64,000 nucleotides of DNA. It comes from Bryobacter aggregatus MPL3 (lineage in GTDB: Bacteria > Acidobacteriota > Terriglobia > Bryobacterales > Bryobacteraceae). Positions 1-8,700 of the stretch are shown in pieces. The position numbers were made by a program, and so were the translations under genes. The number at the start of each line of letters is the position of its first letter. The first letter of the stretch is position 1. Where the stretch lies: positions 2,108,001 through 2,172,000 of the forward strand of contig NZ_JNIF01000003.1 in assembly GCF_000702445.1 (NCBI RefSeq). The letters are read 5' to 3'. Below the pieces are notes generated by a model. The model was not told where the DNA came from and ran no database searches. It was given only the letters and a program-made list of their open reading frames with translations.

Positions 1-1124
1 TCGAAACCCCACATATAGCTGCCGTTGTCTCCGGTAAGGACCACGTTGCCGTCGTCGGCGAAGAAGAGCTGGTGCTGGCCCGACGGCGAGGAGTACTTGA
101 AACCCCGCTTGAGCGACGTTCCAGCGGCCATGGGTAGCTTGGTGGCAAACGGGAGGGTGCCAGCCGGGACGTTCGCAGAGGCGTTCGGATTGGCGGCATT
201 CGCGGGAGCAACTGCTGGGGCTGCTGCGGCGAGTTTTCCGTCGCTTGCCCAGGTAACAGATCCAGTGGGGGTGACCAATTGCAATACGCCCTCCGGCGTC
301 AAAACGGGCCGCGCGCTCGGGTCGGCGACGCGGTCGAGCGCCTGCCAGATGACCAAATTCCTTGCGTCGCGGATCACAATATTCCCGCCGCCCAGGGTCG
401 CCGAAGCGGAGCGGCCGTAATTGCTCGTGAGACGGTCGATTCCCCACAGATATTGGTTCCCGGTTGTGGCCACTAAAAAGTTACCGTCCGGCTGGAATCG
501 CAGGTAGTGCCTGCCGGATGGCGAGAGATACTTCCTATCGCTGCGCGCGAGGACGACGCCTGCCGGCGATTGGGAAACAACGAATGGATCTTGAGCCGTC
601 TGCGCCGGGACGCTTGCAGCGCCATTCTGATTGGCGCCATTTGCGGGCGCCGTTGTGGCGCCGAGTTTTCCATCGCTCGCCCAGGTAATGGCCCCGGCGG
701 CGCTGACCAATTGCAGTACGCCCTCCGGCGTCAAAACAGGCCGCGCGCTCGGGTCGACGACGCGGTCCAGCGCCTGCCAGACTGTGAAACGCCTATTGTC
801 TTTGATTACGATGTTCCCGCCGCCCAGGAGCACATCATAGGAGCGGCCGTAATTGCTCGTGAGACGGTCGATTCCCCACAGATATTGGTTTCCGGCTGTG
901 GCAACTAAAAAGTTGCCATCCGGCTGGAACCGCAGGTAGTGCTTGCCGGATGGCGAGAAATACTTCTTATCGCTGCGCATGAGGGCGACGAATCCAGGCG
1001 ATTGGGGAGCAGCGAATGGATCTTCAGCCGTCTGAGCCTGGACGCTCGCACCTAGGATTGCAAGAAACAGCGAAACCCTTCCGAAAGACAAACAACGCCC
1101 CAGGAGGCTGAAATTAAAGTTCAT
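1..1124 (-). CDS. Secreted lectin-like repeat protein, 3' end missing
   Basis: The minus-strand frame is open from an ATG at 1124 to the left edge (374 codons, no stop), so the C-terminus lies outside the window. The N-terminus is a hydrophobic signal peptide ending near AxA-like VQAQ. The rest consists of repeats with motifs such as FQPDGNFLV, QYLWGI and ADDGNVVL, which resemble the QxDxNxVxY sugar-site pattern of bulb-type (B_lectin) domains; this family call is by motif only. Two repeats of 144 residues are nearly identical and a third has begun at the edge. No Shine-Dalgarno is visible before the ATG. A TATACT hexamer (1136-1131 on this strand) sits only six bases upstream, so the message may be leaderless. 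A likely role is binding of glycans outside the cell. The product could equally be a structural repeat protein with no sugar binding. Confidence 0.75.
   Translation of the reverse strand, partial: MNFNFSLLGRCLSFGRVSLFLAILGASVQAQTAEDPFAAPQSPGFVALMRSDKKYFSPSGKHYLRFQPDGNFLVATAGNQYLWGIDRLTSNYGRSYDVLLGGGNIVIKDNRRFTVWQALDRVVDPSARPVLTPEGVLQLVSAAGAITWASDGKLGATTAPANGANQNGAASVPAQTAQDPFVVSQSPAGVVLARSDRKYLSPSGRHYLRFQPDGNFLVATTGNQYLWGIDRLTSNYGRSASATLGGGNIVIRDARNLVIWQALDRVADPSARPVLTPEGVLQLVTPTGSVTWASDGKLAAAAPAVAPANAANPNASANVPAGTLPFATKLPMAAGTSLKRGFKYSSPSGQHQLFFADDGNVVLTGDNGSYMWGF
171..1034 (-). repeat. Tandem 432-bp direct repeat inside the lectin-like gene
   Basis: Copy A covers about 1034-603 and copy B about 602-171 on the minus strand. 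The offset between identical stretches is exactly 432 bp (144 codons), for example GCGGCCGTAA at 411 and at 843. The reading frame is kept across the junction, so this is an in-frame gene-internal duplication. Each unit carries one QPDGN-type and one PEGVLQLV-type strand motif. The high identity suggests recent duplication or gene conversion. Confidence 0.85.
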
Positions 1125-1368
1125 CAAGATAGTATAATATGGAAGTCACTTAGCAGTGCTCAAAACGGCCAAAATATTTTTCCTTCCTTAGTCCCACATA
1201 AGTGCTAATGATTTTCCATCGCTTATAACGTGCTGTGCACTACGGGTACATGTCACAAGTACCATGGTGAACGTTCAAATCATGAATTCGGTGAACAACG
1301 ATACGCGTCGCGCCAGCCAGCCTACTGGCGTGATCGTGATAATTTCGATGAGGCTAGAAATGATCTCA

Positions 1369-1782
1369 TCAATATCTAAGTAAGAGTTGTAGGCAGCCGA
1401 GACGAACGAAGATGAGGAAGTTTTCGACGCGATATTCCCAGCGAGTCACGAGGCGGCGAAAGTGATGAAGCCAGGCGAAGGGCTACTCGGCGCGCCAGCG
1501 GCGGTAACGGCGCAGTGGGCGCCCATCTTGAGTCTTGCCCCGGTTCGGCGCGATCATTTCGATGCCGTACTCTTCGGCAAGCGTTTCGTCGAGCTTGTTC
1601 GAGTTGTAGGCTTTGTTTCCGATGAGTCGCTTGGGCACTTCGTTGAGGAAGCTTCCGGCCAGAACGTCTTCCACAAGCTGACACCCGGCCAGCGAAGTGC
1701 TGTCGACAGCAACGGCGACAGGAGGACTGTTACCAGCGGCGAGAGTGATGATCTTCGCTGGTTGCACAAGACTATGATCCAC
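1369..1782 (-). pseudogene. IS5-family transposase fragment (remnant)
   Basis: The frame matches the C-terminal half of the neighbouring IS5/IS427-type transposase: RLIGNKAYNS against [10 protein letters not shown], then EMIAP, the RYRR region and FRRLVTR. The N-terminal half is missing. The frame is interrupted by TAG at the position where the intact copy has Arg (RAE-stop-PFAW here, RVERLFAW there), then continues in frame to TGA at 1369. The fragment is therefore inactive through 5' truncation plus a nonsense mutation. It abuts the decayed lectin-like sequence that begins at about 1790 and may have replaced that gene's 5' end. It is a different, more diverged copy than the element at 2181-3018. 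Confidence 0.75.
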
Positions 1783-1789
1783 GCTATTA

Positions 1790-2180
1790 CAATCTTAAAA
1801 ATTATCAGGGGACAATTCTTCTCAATAACATGGACTTGAAGCAGACACTCCCAGGCTCGCTTGATGCATATGCCGTGAGTATGAACGGTCACCTCCTCAT
1901 CTTCCAGCAGGACTACAATCTCTGCCTGAAGAGGAAGGACCGTCAGAGTCTTACCCATCGCTGGTGTGTCAGCGATGAAGCAAGGTCCACTTATATGAGT
2001 ACGCGCAGGGGTCATTACAGGCCCTGGATGGTGCGGGCAAAGTGATTTGGCAATTGCCGCTGCCGCCGTTTCACAACTAAGATCCGAAAGCGAAGATCTT
2101 TATTTCGCTGGAGGGCACGTTGGCGATCACTGACGACACTGGATGGTGCCCATCGCACAAGACGGTTACGGCGTAGAGTA
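1790..2180 (+). pseudogene. Lectin-like repeat pseudogene, left part
   Basis: Translated pieces read like the repeats of the 1-1124 gene: QQDYNLCLK, HRWCV, then after a frame change GAGKVIWQ, and DPKAKIFISLEGTL against DPSARPVLTPEGVL. The pieces lie in different frames, and a TAA at 2078-2080 interrupts the DPKAK strand, so the gene is dead. No start codon or signal peptide remains; the upstream side runs into the IS remnant. The right side is cut at the TA target of the insertion sequence at 2181. The homologous continuation resumes at 4211. The family assignment rests on the shared motif order only. Confidence 0.6.
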
Positions 2181-3018
2181 GAGCTCATCTCATAAACAGC
2201 GAAGAATGATCATAGAGCAGGCAAGGTGAAGCATACCTGTGAAGTTATCGAGAGAGTATTCGTAGCGAGTGACGAGGCGGCGGAAGTTCTGAAGCCAGGC
2301 AAAGAGCCGTTCGACTTTCCAGCGGCGTCGATAGCAACGAAGAGACCGGCCATCCTGCGTACGAGCCTTGCAAGTGCGCCGGTGTGGCGCAATCATCTCG
2401 ACTCCGGTTTCGGCAAGCTCGTGATCCAGTTTTTCAGAGTCATAAGCTTTGTCACCAATCAGCCGTTGTATGGGTTCAGCGACGAAGATTTCGGCCAGAG
2501 TTTTCTGGACCAAAATCACTTCATGTGGAGTAGCACTTTCCGTGCAAACGGCGATAGGAAGACCGTTGCTGTCTGCCACTGCCATGATCTTGGTCCCCTT
2601 GCCCCGCTTGGTTTTTTCGACTCCAGGCCCCCTTTTTTAGCGGAAGCAAAGCTTCCGTCGATGAAGGCCTCCCGGACATCGAATCCACCTCGAGTGCGAA
2701 GGTCTTCGGCTAACGCTTCCAGTATGCCTCTCATCACCCCAGACTTGACCCATTGCTGGAATCTGCGGTGGCAGGTCTGGTAAGGTGGATACCTCTCGGG
2801 CAGATCGGCCCAGGCTGCTCCGGTGCGCAAGATATAGAGAATCCCACCCAGTACTTCCCGTCGAGCACGCCACGGCCGGCCAAGGCCATCCTTGCGACGG
2901 GGAGGCTCCGGTATCAATGGATCTAAGATTGCCCACTGGGCATCGCTGAGTTCGCGTGCCGAATTCATCTTTCCACAACATTATCGAATATTGCTGTCTT
3001 GGTTTATGAGATGGCTTC
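2181..3018 (-). mobile_element. IS5-family (IS427-type) insertion sequence
   Basis: The element is about 838 bp. Its ends form an imperfect inverted repeat: 2181-2197 and the complement of 3002-3018 share CATCTCATAAAC plus part of the outer five bases. TA flanks both ends (2179-2180 and 3019-3020), which fits a short duplicated target. The single transposase gene is on the minus strand in two overlapping frames, the arrangement known for the IS427 group. It sits inside the lectin-like pseudogene. Its right TA is also the left target TA of the IS630-type element, so the two elements abut with no host DNA between them. Confidence 0.75.
2190..2968 (-). CDS. IS5/IS427-type transposase, orfA-orfB by -1 frameshift
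   Basis: OrfA starts at ATG 2968 and, read straight through, would end at 2516 in an unrelated tail. It carries the N-terminal DUF4096-like part ([22 protein letters not shown]) and the first catalytic Asp region (AFIDGSFA). OrfB, in the -1 frame, continues with [23 protein letters not shown] (second Asp) and [10 protein letters not shown] (catalytic Glu), ending at TGA 2190. The switch can occur on the run A6G5 (2638 to 2628 on this strand), giving a protein of about 259 residues. Frameshifted production of the transposase is established for this IS group. No stop interrupts either frame within its functional part, so the copy may still be active. Confidence 0.8.
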
Positions 3019-3020
3019 TA

Positions 3021-4208
3021 GTCTCCTGAGTCCTAAGTGGCTGGCATAATATAACCGCTTGTTCTATGGTTGAAGCATGGAAGCGAAGCGAGGACGACCC
3101 AAGAAGCAGGAGTTGGTGGTAACCGAGCAGCAACGGGAAGAGTTGGAACGGTTGGTGCGGCAGCCAAGAAAGTCCCGAGCAACAGCGTTTCGGGCACGAA
3201 TCATCCTGGAATGCGACGGCGGATTGAGTAACGCCGCAGTTGCGGCGAAGCTGAGGACAACTGGGTTTACTGTTGGATTCTGGCGTAATCGTTTCATTGT
3301 GGGCGGGATCTCAACTTTGGGAGATGAGCCTCGGCCCGGGGCGCCACGAGAAATCGGCGACGACAAGATTGAGCAGGTCGTCCGGCTCACACTGGAGAAG
3401 GCCCCCAAGGGAGCAACCCATTGGTCCAGCCGAATGCTGGCGACGAGAACAGGACTGAGTCAATCCACCATCAGCCGCATCTGGCGTGCCTTTGGTCTGA
3501 AGCCACATCGAAGCGAAACCTTCCAGTTGTCGAACGATCCGTTGCTGGTTGACAAAGTGCGGGACATTATTGGGCTCTATCTGTCGCCCCCGCATCATGC
3601 GTTGGTGCTGTGCGTGGATGAGAAAAGTCAGATCCAGGCGCTAAGCCGGAACCAACCCGTGTTGCCGCTACGAAGCGGTCAACTTGAGCGCCGCACGCAC
3701 GACTATCAACGACATGGAGTGACCAGTCTGTTTGCGGCTCTGGATATCGCCACCGGCCGGGTATTGGGCAAATGCTATCGCCGTCATCGCTCTGTAGAGT
3801 TCCTCGATTTCTTGAAAAAAATCGATGCGGCCGCCCCTGCCGACCTGGATGTCCATCTGGTGCTGGATAACTACGGAACGCACAAGACCGCCAAGGTTCG
3901 ACAGTGGCTCCAAAAGAGGCCCCGGTATCATCTGCACTTTACTCCCACACATGCCTCTTGGTTGAACCAAGTCGAACGCTGGTTTGCGTTGTTGACACAA
4001 CGGCAAATCAAGCGTGGCTCTCATCGAAGCGTCTCGGAACTAGAGGACGCTATTCGGAAGTTCATTGCCGTGCACAACGAGCAACCCAAACCATTCCTCT
4101 GGACCAAATCTGCCTCTCAAATTCTTGAGTCCATCGCCCGCTTTGCTTCAACCACCCTTGCCGCCCATCAACCGAACACTTCTGCTAGAAATCAATGACT
4201 CAGGAGAC
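3021..4208 (+). mobile_element. IS630-family insertion sequence
   Basis: The 1188-bp element is bounded by a perfect 12-bp inverted repeat, GTCTCCTGAGTC at 3021-3032 and its complement at 4197-4208. It is flanked by TA on both sides (3019-3020, 4209-4210), the hallmark target duplication of IS630/Tc1 elements. It carries one full-length transposase. It landed in the TA at the right border of the IS5-type element, so it is either the later insertion or used the same TA. Removing both elements rejoins 2180 to 4211 and restores the order of the lectin-like repeats. Confidence 0.88.
3077..4198 (+). CDS. IS630-family transposase
   Basis: This is a 373-residue DDE transposase. An N-terminal winged-helix/HTH region (about residues 20-125, with SNAAVAAKL) is followed by the DDE domain. 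The catalytic triad is visible as LCVDEKSQ (Asp), VLDNYGTHK (Asp) and [10 protein letters not shown] (Glu). Length and motif order are those of complete IS630 transposases, and there is no frame damage. It fills almost the whole element between the inverted repeats. It acts only on its own element and has no role for the host. Confidence 0.93.
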   Translation: MEAKRGRPKKQELVVTEQQREELERLVRQPRKSRATAFRARIILECDGGLSNAAVAAKLRTTGFTVGFWRNRFIVGGISTLGDEPRPGAPREIGDDKIEQVVRLTLEKAPKGATHWSSRMLATRTGLSQSTISRIWRAFGLKPHRSETFQLSNDPLLVDKVRDIIGLYLSPPHHALVLCVDEKSQIQALSRNQPVLPLRSGQLERRTHDYQRHGVTSLFAALDIATGRVLGKCYRRHRSVEFLDFLKKIDAAAPADLDVHLVLDNYGTHKTAKVRQWLQKRPRYHLHFTPTHASWLNQVERWFALLTQRQIKRGSHRSVSELEDAIRKFIAVHNEQPKPFLWTKSASQILESIARFASTTLAAHQPNTSARNQ

Positions 4209-4210
4209 TA

Positions 4211-4514
4211 GTACGCTCAAGATGGTCTCTGCGTGAAGAAGAAAGAAGGACAGAATCTTGCCCGTCACTGATGTGTGGCGACGGCGCATACCAAGCCTCT
4301 TCTCACTTCCAGGTCCGGTTCGTCAACGGCATGTTGCAAGTTGTGGCAGATAGGGTATGGCGTAACGTGGCAATCAACGCCGAATCAAGATCCGAAAGCG
4401 AAGATCATCATTTCGCCTGAGGGTACACTGATGATCACCAATGCGGCCGGTGCCGTCCACTGGTCGAGGTCGAAAGCCTTGAAATTTGAGAAGTTCGTAA
4501 CTCCACGGCCTTAA
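4211..4514 (+). pseudogene. Lectin-like repeat pseudogene, right part
   Basis: From 4212 one frame reads QDGLCVKKKEGQNLARH, then TGA at 4269-4271 where the sister repeat has Trp (HRWCV), then CVA and on to DPKAKIIISPEGTL, AAGAVHW and a natural-looking end at TAA 4512-4514. This is the second repeat of the interrupted gene. After subtracting the insertion block, its DPKAK motif lies about 278 bp from that of the left part, which is not a multiple of three, so the two halves were already out of frame. AAGAVHW matches AAGAITW of the 1-1124 gene, which makes the two genes paralogues. Confidence 0.6.
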
Positions 4515-4539
4515 GAGGTCCACGGTGTTAGGGGTCTAT

Positions 4540-4571
4540 GGTTAGGCGGTGATCCAGATTGCCGTCTAACC
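4540..4571. repeat. Inverted repeat in a gene-free stretch
   Basis: GGTTAGGCGG (4540-4549) pairs with CCGTCTAACC (4562-4571) over ten positions with one G-T pair, leaving a 12-base loop. It lies just after the lectin-like pseudogene. No T-run follows, so it is not a standard terminator. It could be a cruciform site or an old element end. The rest of 4515-4957 shows no supported gene. Confidence 0.4.
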
Positions 4572-4812
4572 ATGGCCAGACTCGACTGCCGCCGTCGGAA
4601 AGGGCACCGAAAGGGCGACAGCCCGCATCAAGGACTTCGCATTTCCGCCCCAAATAGCAGGCAACTCCGCCCTCTTTGCCAGACTCGCGGACAACATACA
4701 GGTGCCTCGCGGCGTCTCACAAGCCAAGGTATAGAACTCCACTCCCATAACTGGCCCCACTATCCGATCGTCTCGCGTCAAGATAGTCCTCGCTTTCCAA
4801 AAATTATTTGTT

Positions 4813-4833
4813 CCTAAGTATCAATATCTTAGG
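4813..4833. repeat. Short palindrome CCTAAG-CTTAGG
   Basis: CCTAAG and CTTAGG are separated by nine A/T-rich bases. It could be an operator-like site or chance in an A/T-rich spacer. No adjacent intact gene shows what it would control. Confidence 0.25.
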
Positions 4834-4904
4834 TTAGCTTTCGTGTTTCCCATCCAAAACCACCTGTTTCTATATTCCCGAAGGAGTAATTGTGTCCTTC
4901 CCGA

Positions 4905-4935
4905 AAGCCTGAGGTTCCAAGTCTCGGGCTTTTTC
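4905..4935 (+). terminator. Probable intrinsic terminator
   Basis: AAGCCTGAG (4905-4913) pairs with CTCGGGCTT (4923-4931) over nine positions with one T-G pair, a nine-base loop, and a run of T from 4930. It precedes the decayed gene at 4958 and may have ended transcription of the lost lectin-like gene. Confidence 0.55.
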
Positions 4936-4957
4936 AATTCCTCCAGAGGTTTTCGCC

Positions 4958-5390
4958 ATGCCAACCGAAGCCCAGAAGCAGCGAGGGCCAGTTCGGCTCC
5001 TCTCTCAATGCCCTCCGCCACGGAGCTGACTCCCACAACTACTTCATTGGTACCGAAAATGCCGAGGTCTTCTTTGCCAGCTACCTCATCGTCGGCATCC
5101 ACCGGGATCCGCCACCAAATTCGAACTCCTCAACCAGCGGATGGACAAAGCCATCGAACAGGTTGTCGCCCCAAGCCGGGCAGTCCATCGTCGATCTCAA
5201 TGTCCGTACCTTCAAAAAAATCGAAGCCGAGACCCGAACCCCGCTTCGCCCATGACTTGCAGCGCACCTTCTCCCTCCAGCGCAACGAAGCAGAAATAGC
5301 GTACAAACAGCAAAAACGAAGGAACGAACCTACCGAGCACTCAACTCCATTGCTTCCAATCGCTTAGAAGGCGAAAAAATGACGCAGAAA
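4958..5390 (+). pseudogene. Decayed gene of an acidobacterial hypothetical family
   Basis: An ATG at 4958 opens MPTEAQKQ, which soon stops at a TGA. The next frame continues with SSLNALRHGADSHNYF, and a third with FELLNQRMDKAIEQ. This order (polar N-terminus, an NALRHG motif, then an amphipathic helix) matches a family of about 150-300 residues common in Solibacter-type genomes, function unknown, as far as memory allows. At least two frameshifts separate the pieces, so no intact product is expected. It sits at the edge of the IS-rich zone. Confidence 0.4.
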
Positions 5391-5701
5391 CGGTGCTTTT
5401 GTCACATGACGCAAGCGCAATGAATCCTCCTCGCGCTGGATCTCGACGCTTCAACGGACCGTCTTAGCAGCTGCATCTTACAAACAAATGAAACCATACA
5501 AAATCTTATGATGTTTGAAAAAGGTGAACCATTCGTGACGTATCAGTTACAGTTGATTCGTCCTCGCCGCCGAAGTGATTGACTTTAATAAAGGTTGGCA
5601 ATTCTTAACGGTTCAGCCACTAACAGTTCTAAAAAAACTCACTTACACTCGTTGAGATGCCTCGCTCATGGAGAGGCAGAAGTTTCATTGGAGGAAGCGG
5701 A
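5391..5701 (+). other. Gene-free leader region of the TonB receptor
   Basis: No coding frame is supported here. The stretch is A/T-richer than its surroundings and must contain the promoter of the receptor gene. A TTGACT at 5579-5584 is a possible -35 element, but no good -10 is visible at the right distance. GGAGG at 5690-5694 is the ribosome binding site of the gene at 5702. Confidence 0.4.
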
Positions 5702-8700
5702 ATGTCGATCAGAAATCTTCTCTGGAGAACGGTGGCTCTTACCAGTTGCTTGGCCTTTGCCACGCAACTGCCGGGGCAATCCACATTCGGCACCATTTTG
5801 GGAACGGTCACCGATGGCTCAAACGCGGTGATCCCAAAGGCGGCAGTCCGGATCACAAACACCGACGAAAATACAACGCGGGAACTCACTACCGACGAGA
5901 ACGGCAACTACCAGGCAGTCAACATCAAGCCGGGCCACTATAGCGTTGCTGCGACGATGGGCGGTTTTCAAAGTTTCAGCACCACCGGACTGCTGCTGGT
6001 CGCCCGCCAGTCGCTTCGCGTCGATATTGCGATGCAGATTGGCAAGAGCGCCGACGTTGTGACGGTGGAATCCTCCGCTGGCGTGATCACAACCGACACG
6101 CAGACCATCTCCTCAAGCTTCAATTCCGACAAGCTGCTTGCGATGCCCGGCAACGTTCGCGCGGCAAACGACACCAGCCCTTACAATCTGATTGCTCTAT
6201 TGCCAGGCGTCCAGCCCGACAATAGCGGCAACTTCATGATCCAGGGCAGTCTCCCGTCGCAGACCCAGTATTCGGTCGACGGCATTTCTACCGTCGACGT
6301 GGGTGGGAATGGGCCTTTGCGGAAATCCTTCACCTCGGTCGAAGCGATTGCTGAAATCCGCGTGCAGGCGGTGGGGAACACGGCCGAGTATGGCCAATCG
6401 GGCGATGTGACGACCATCTCGAAAAGCGGCACCAACGAGTTTCATGGCGCCGGATTCTGGTATCACCAGAACCGCGCACTCGATGCGACACGCTACGGCG
6501 CGCTGGTCAAACCGCAAAAGGTGGCAAACGACGTGGGTGGCAGCATCGGCGGTCCGGTGATGATCCCCAAACTGTATAACGGCCGGAACAAAACATTCTT
6601 CTTTGCCGACTTTGAGCGCTTCACCTTCCCCAGAGGTCAGACGATTCAGAACCGCGTGCCCACTGCTTTGATGCGCGCCGGGGATTTCAGCAAAGAGGGC
6701 GTTATCGTTCGCGATCCGCTCACCGGGCAGCCCTTTGCCGGGAATCTGGTTCCTGCCACACGCATCAGTTCCGTGGCCCAGAAGTTTCTGACGCTCTATC
6801 CCCTCCCGAATGCTGGCGATCTCACCGTCTCTCATGATGCAAACTACATAGACAATCGCGACAGCGGATACAACTCCAACCAATACGATGCTCGTGGGGA
6901 TCACTACCTGACCGCAAAGCAATCGATCTTTGCACGTTGGACCTGGCTCGATACTTTGACCAAAACGCCGAAGACGCTGTCGGTACCCTCAGGAACCCGG
7001 TCTGAGAACAGCAAGATGCTTGTGGTGTCGCACAACTACACGATCAGTCCGACGGTGCTGAACGAGTTTCGTTTTGGTTTCACTCGCTTTGACAATTCCA
7101 ACGCAATGCCTCTCGATGGACGGGCTTTCACCAACGGCCTGGGCTTGCAAGGTCTGGGCAACACCTTCCCTTTCAACGGTCTGTCCCATCTGGACATCAA
7201 CAACATCCAGTCTCTCGACGTCGATCGCGCCGATGGTTTTGGCAAGGCGCATACCTATCAGGTCAACAACAATCTGACCTGGACCAAGGGCCGCCATACG
7301 ATGAAGTATGGTCTGGACATCCGCAAGATGAGAGCGGGTTCGGCACTGGGCTTCCTGTCTGGCGATAACTACGGAAACTTTAACTTCGATGGTTCCTTCT
7401 CTCGCTCGGGCATGGCTGACTTCCTCCTTGGCCTCCCCGTCACCAGCGCCTATGCGAAGGTGAAGAACGACAACGATGGGAACACGACGCACTACGCCTT
7501 CTTTGCGCAGGACAGTTGGCGAGTGACCAATAAGCTGACTCTCGAGTTGGGTTTGCGCTATGAGTATCATCCTTCTTACAAGGACAGCGGAGGGAACATC
7601 GGCAACTTTGATCCCAGCGTTGCCAAGTCCGGCGCGGTCATCTATCCCACTGGGGCCGAGGCCAATCTCGCACCCGGCTATCTGCTTTCCTTCAATGCCT
7701 GCCCCAAGCTGGGGAGCCGGGAAGGGCCTTCGGCCAATGGTGCGCCTTGCACGCCGGTGCTCTCCGCGCAACAGGCTGGAATCCCCGAAGGGCTTCGCTT
7801 TGTTCCCAAGCTACGCTTCCTGCCTCGCTTCGGTTTTGCCTATCGGCCCTTTGCTGGCGACAAGACCGTCATCCGCGGCGGCTACGGCGTCTACAACGTG
7901 ACGGTTCTCGGTAACGTTTTCTATTCGCTCACCGGCACCCTGCAATCGGACGCACGCAACTTCACTAATCCCGATGCGAAAGGTAATCCCACTTTCGCCT
8001 GGCCCAATATCAGCGCGGGTGGTGACGGCGTCGTTGCCGACAGTTTCGGCAATGCCTACTTTGGCACTGCAAATTCGATCAACTTCAAGGATCCCTACTC
8101 CCAGCAGTGGAATCTCTCCTTTGATCGCGACCTCGGTTTCTCCACCGGCTTGCGTCTGTCCTATATCGGGATGCGCACCTTGGATCTGGTCTGGTCTCCG
8201 AACCTGAACCAGTCCTACTATTCGAAGGAGTTCTATCGGGCGCAGCCCTTGAGCCGCCGTCCGTTCCCGAACTGGGGCACGGTGAATACGCGGGCAACCG
8301 GAGGCAACGCCTTCTACAACGCGGCACAGGTACAGGTGACGCGCCGTCTCCTGGCTGGCGCGCAGTTTGACAGCACCTACACCTGGGCGAACAGCATGGC
8401 CGATAACAACGGGCCGTCTCCCACAGGGCTGGCTGGCGAAACAACGAGCCGCTCGGCTGACCTTTACAACCGCCGATCCGAATACGGTCCGATGTACGGC
8501 CCGCGCCGGCATCGCTGGATTACGACTGGGACTTATGCGCTGCCCTTTGGCCGGGGACGTCAGTTTGGCAGTCACGTGAACCGTCTGGTCGATGGTGTGT
8601 TCGGCGGCTGGCGTCTGAGTTCGTCGTTGCTCCTGCAGAGTGGTGCGATGATGTCGCCCACCTTCAGCACCGGCGATCCGTCGGGTACGGGCAAGACGGG

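Noticed and set aside
4566-4817. Short overlapping frames of 71-81 codons after the lectin-like pseudogene
   Set aside because: No ribosome site, no family motif, and frames on both strands overlap each other; not supported as genes.
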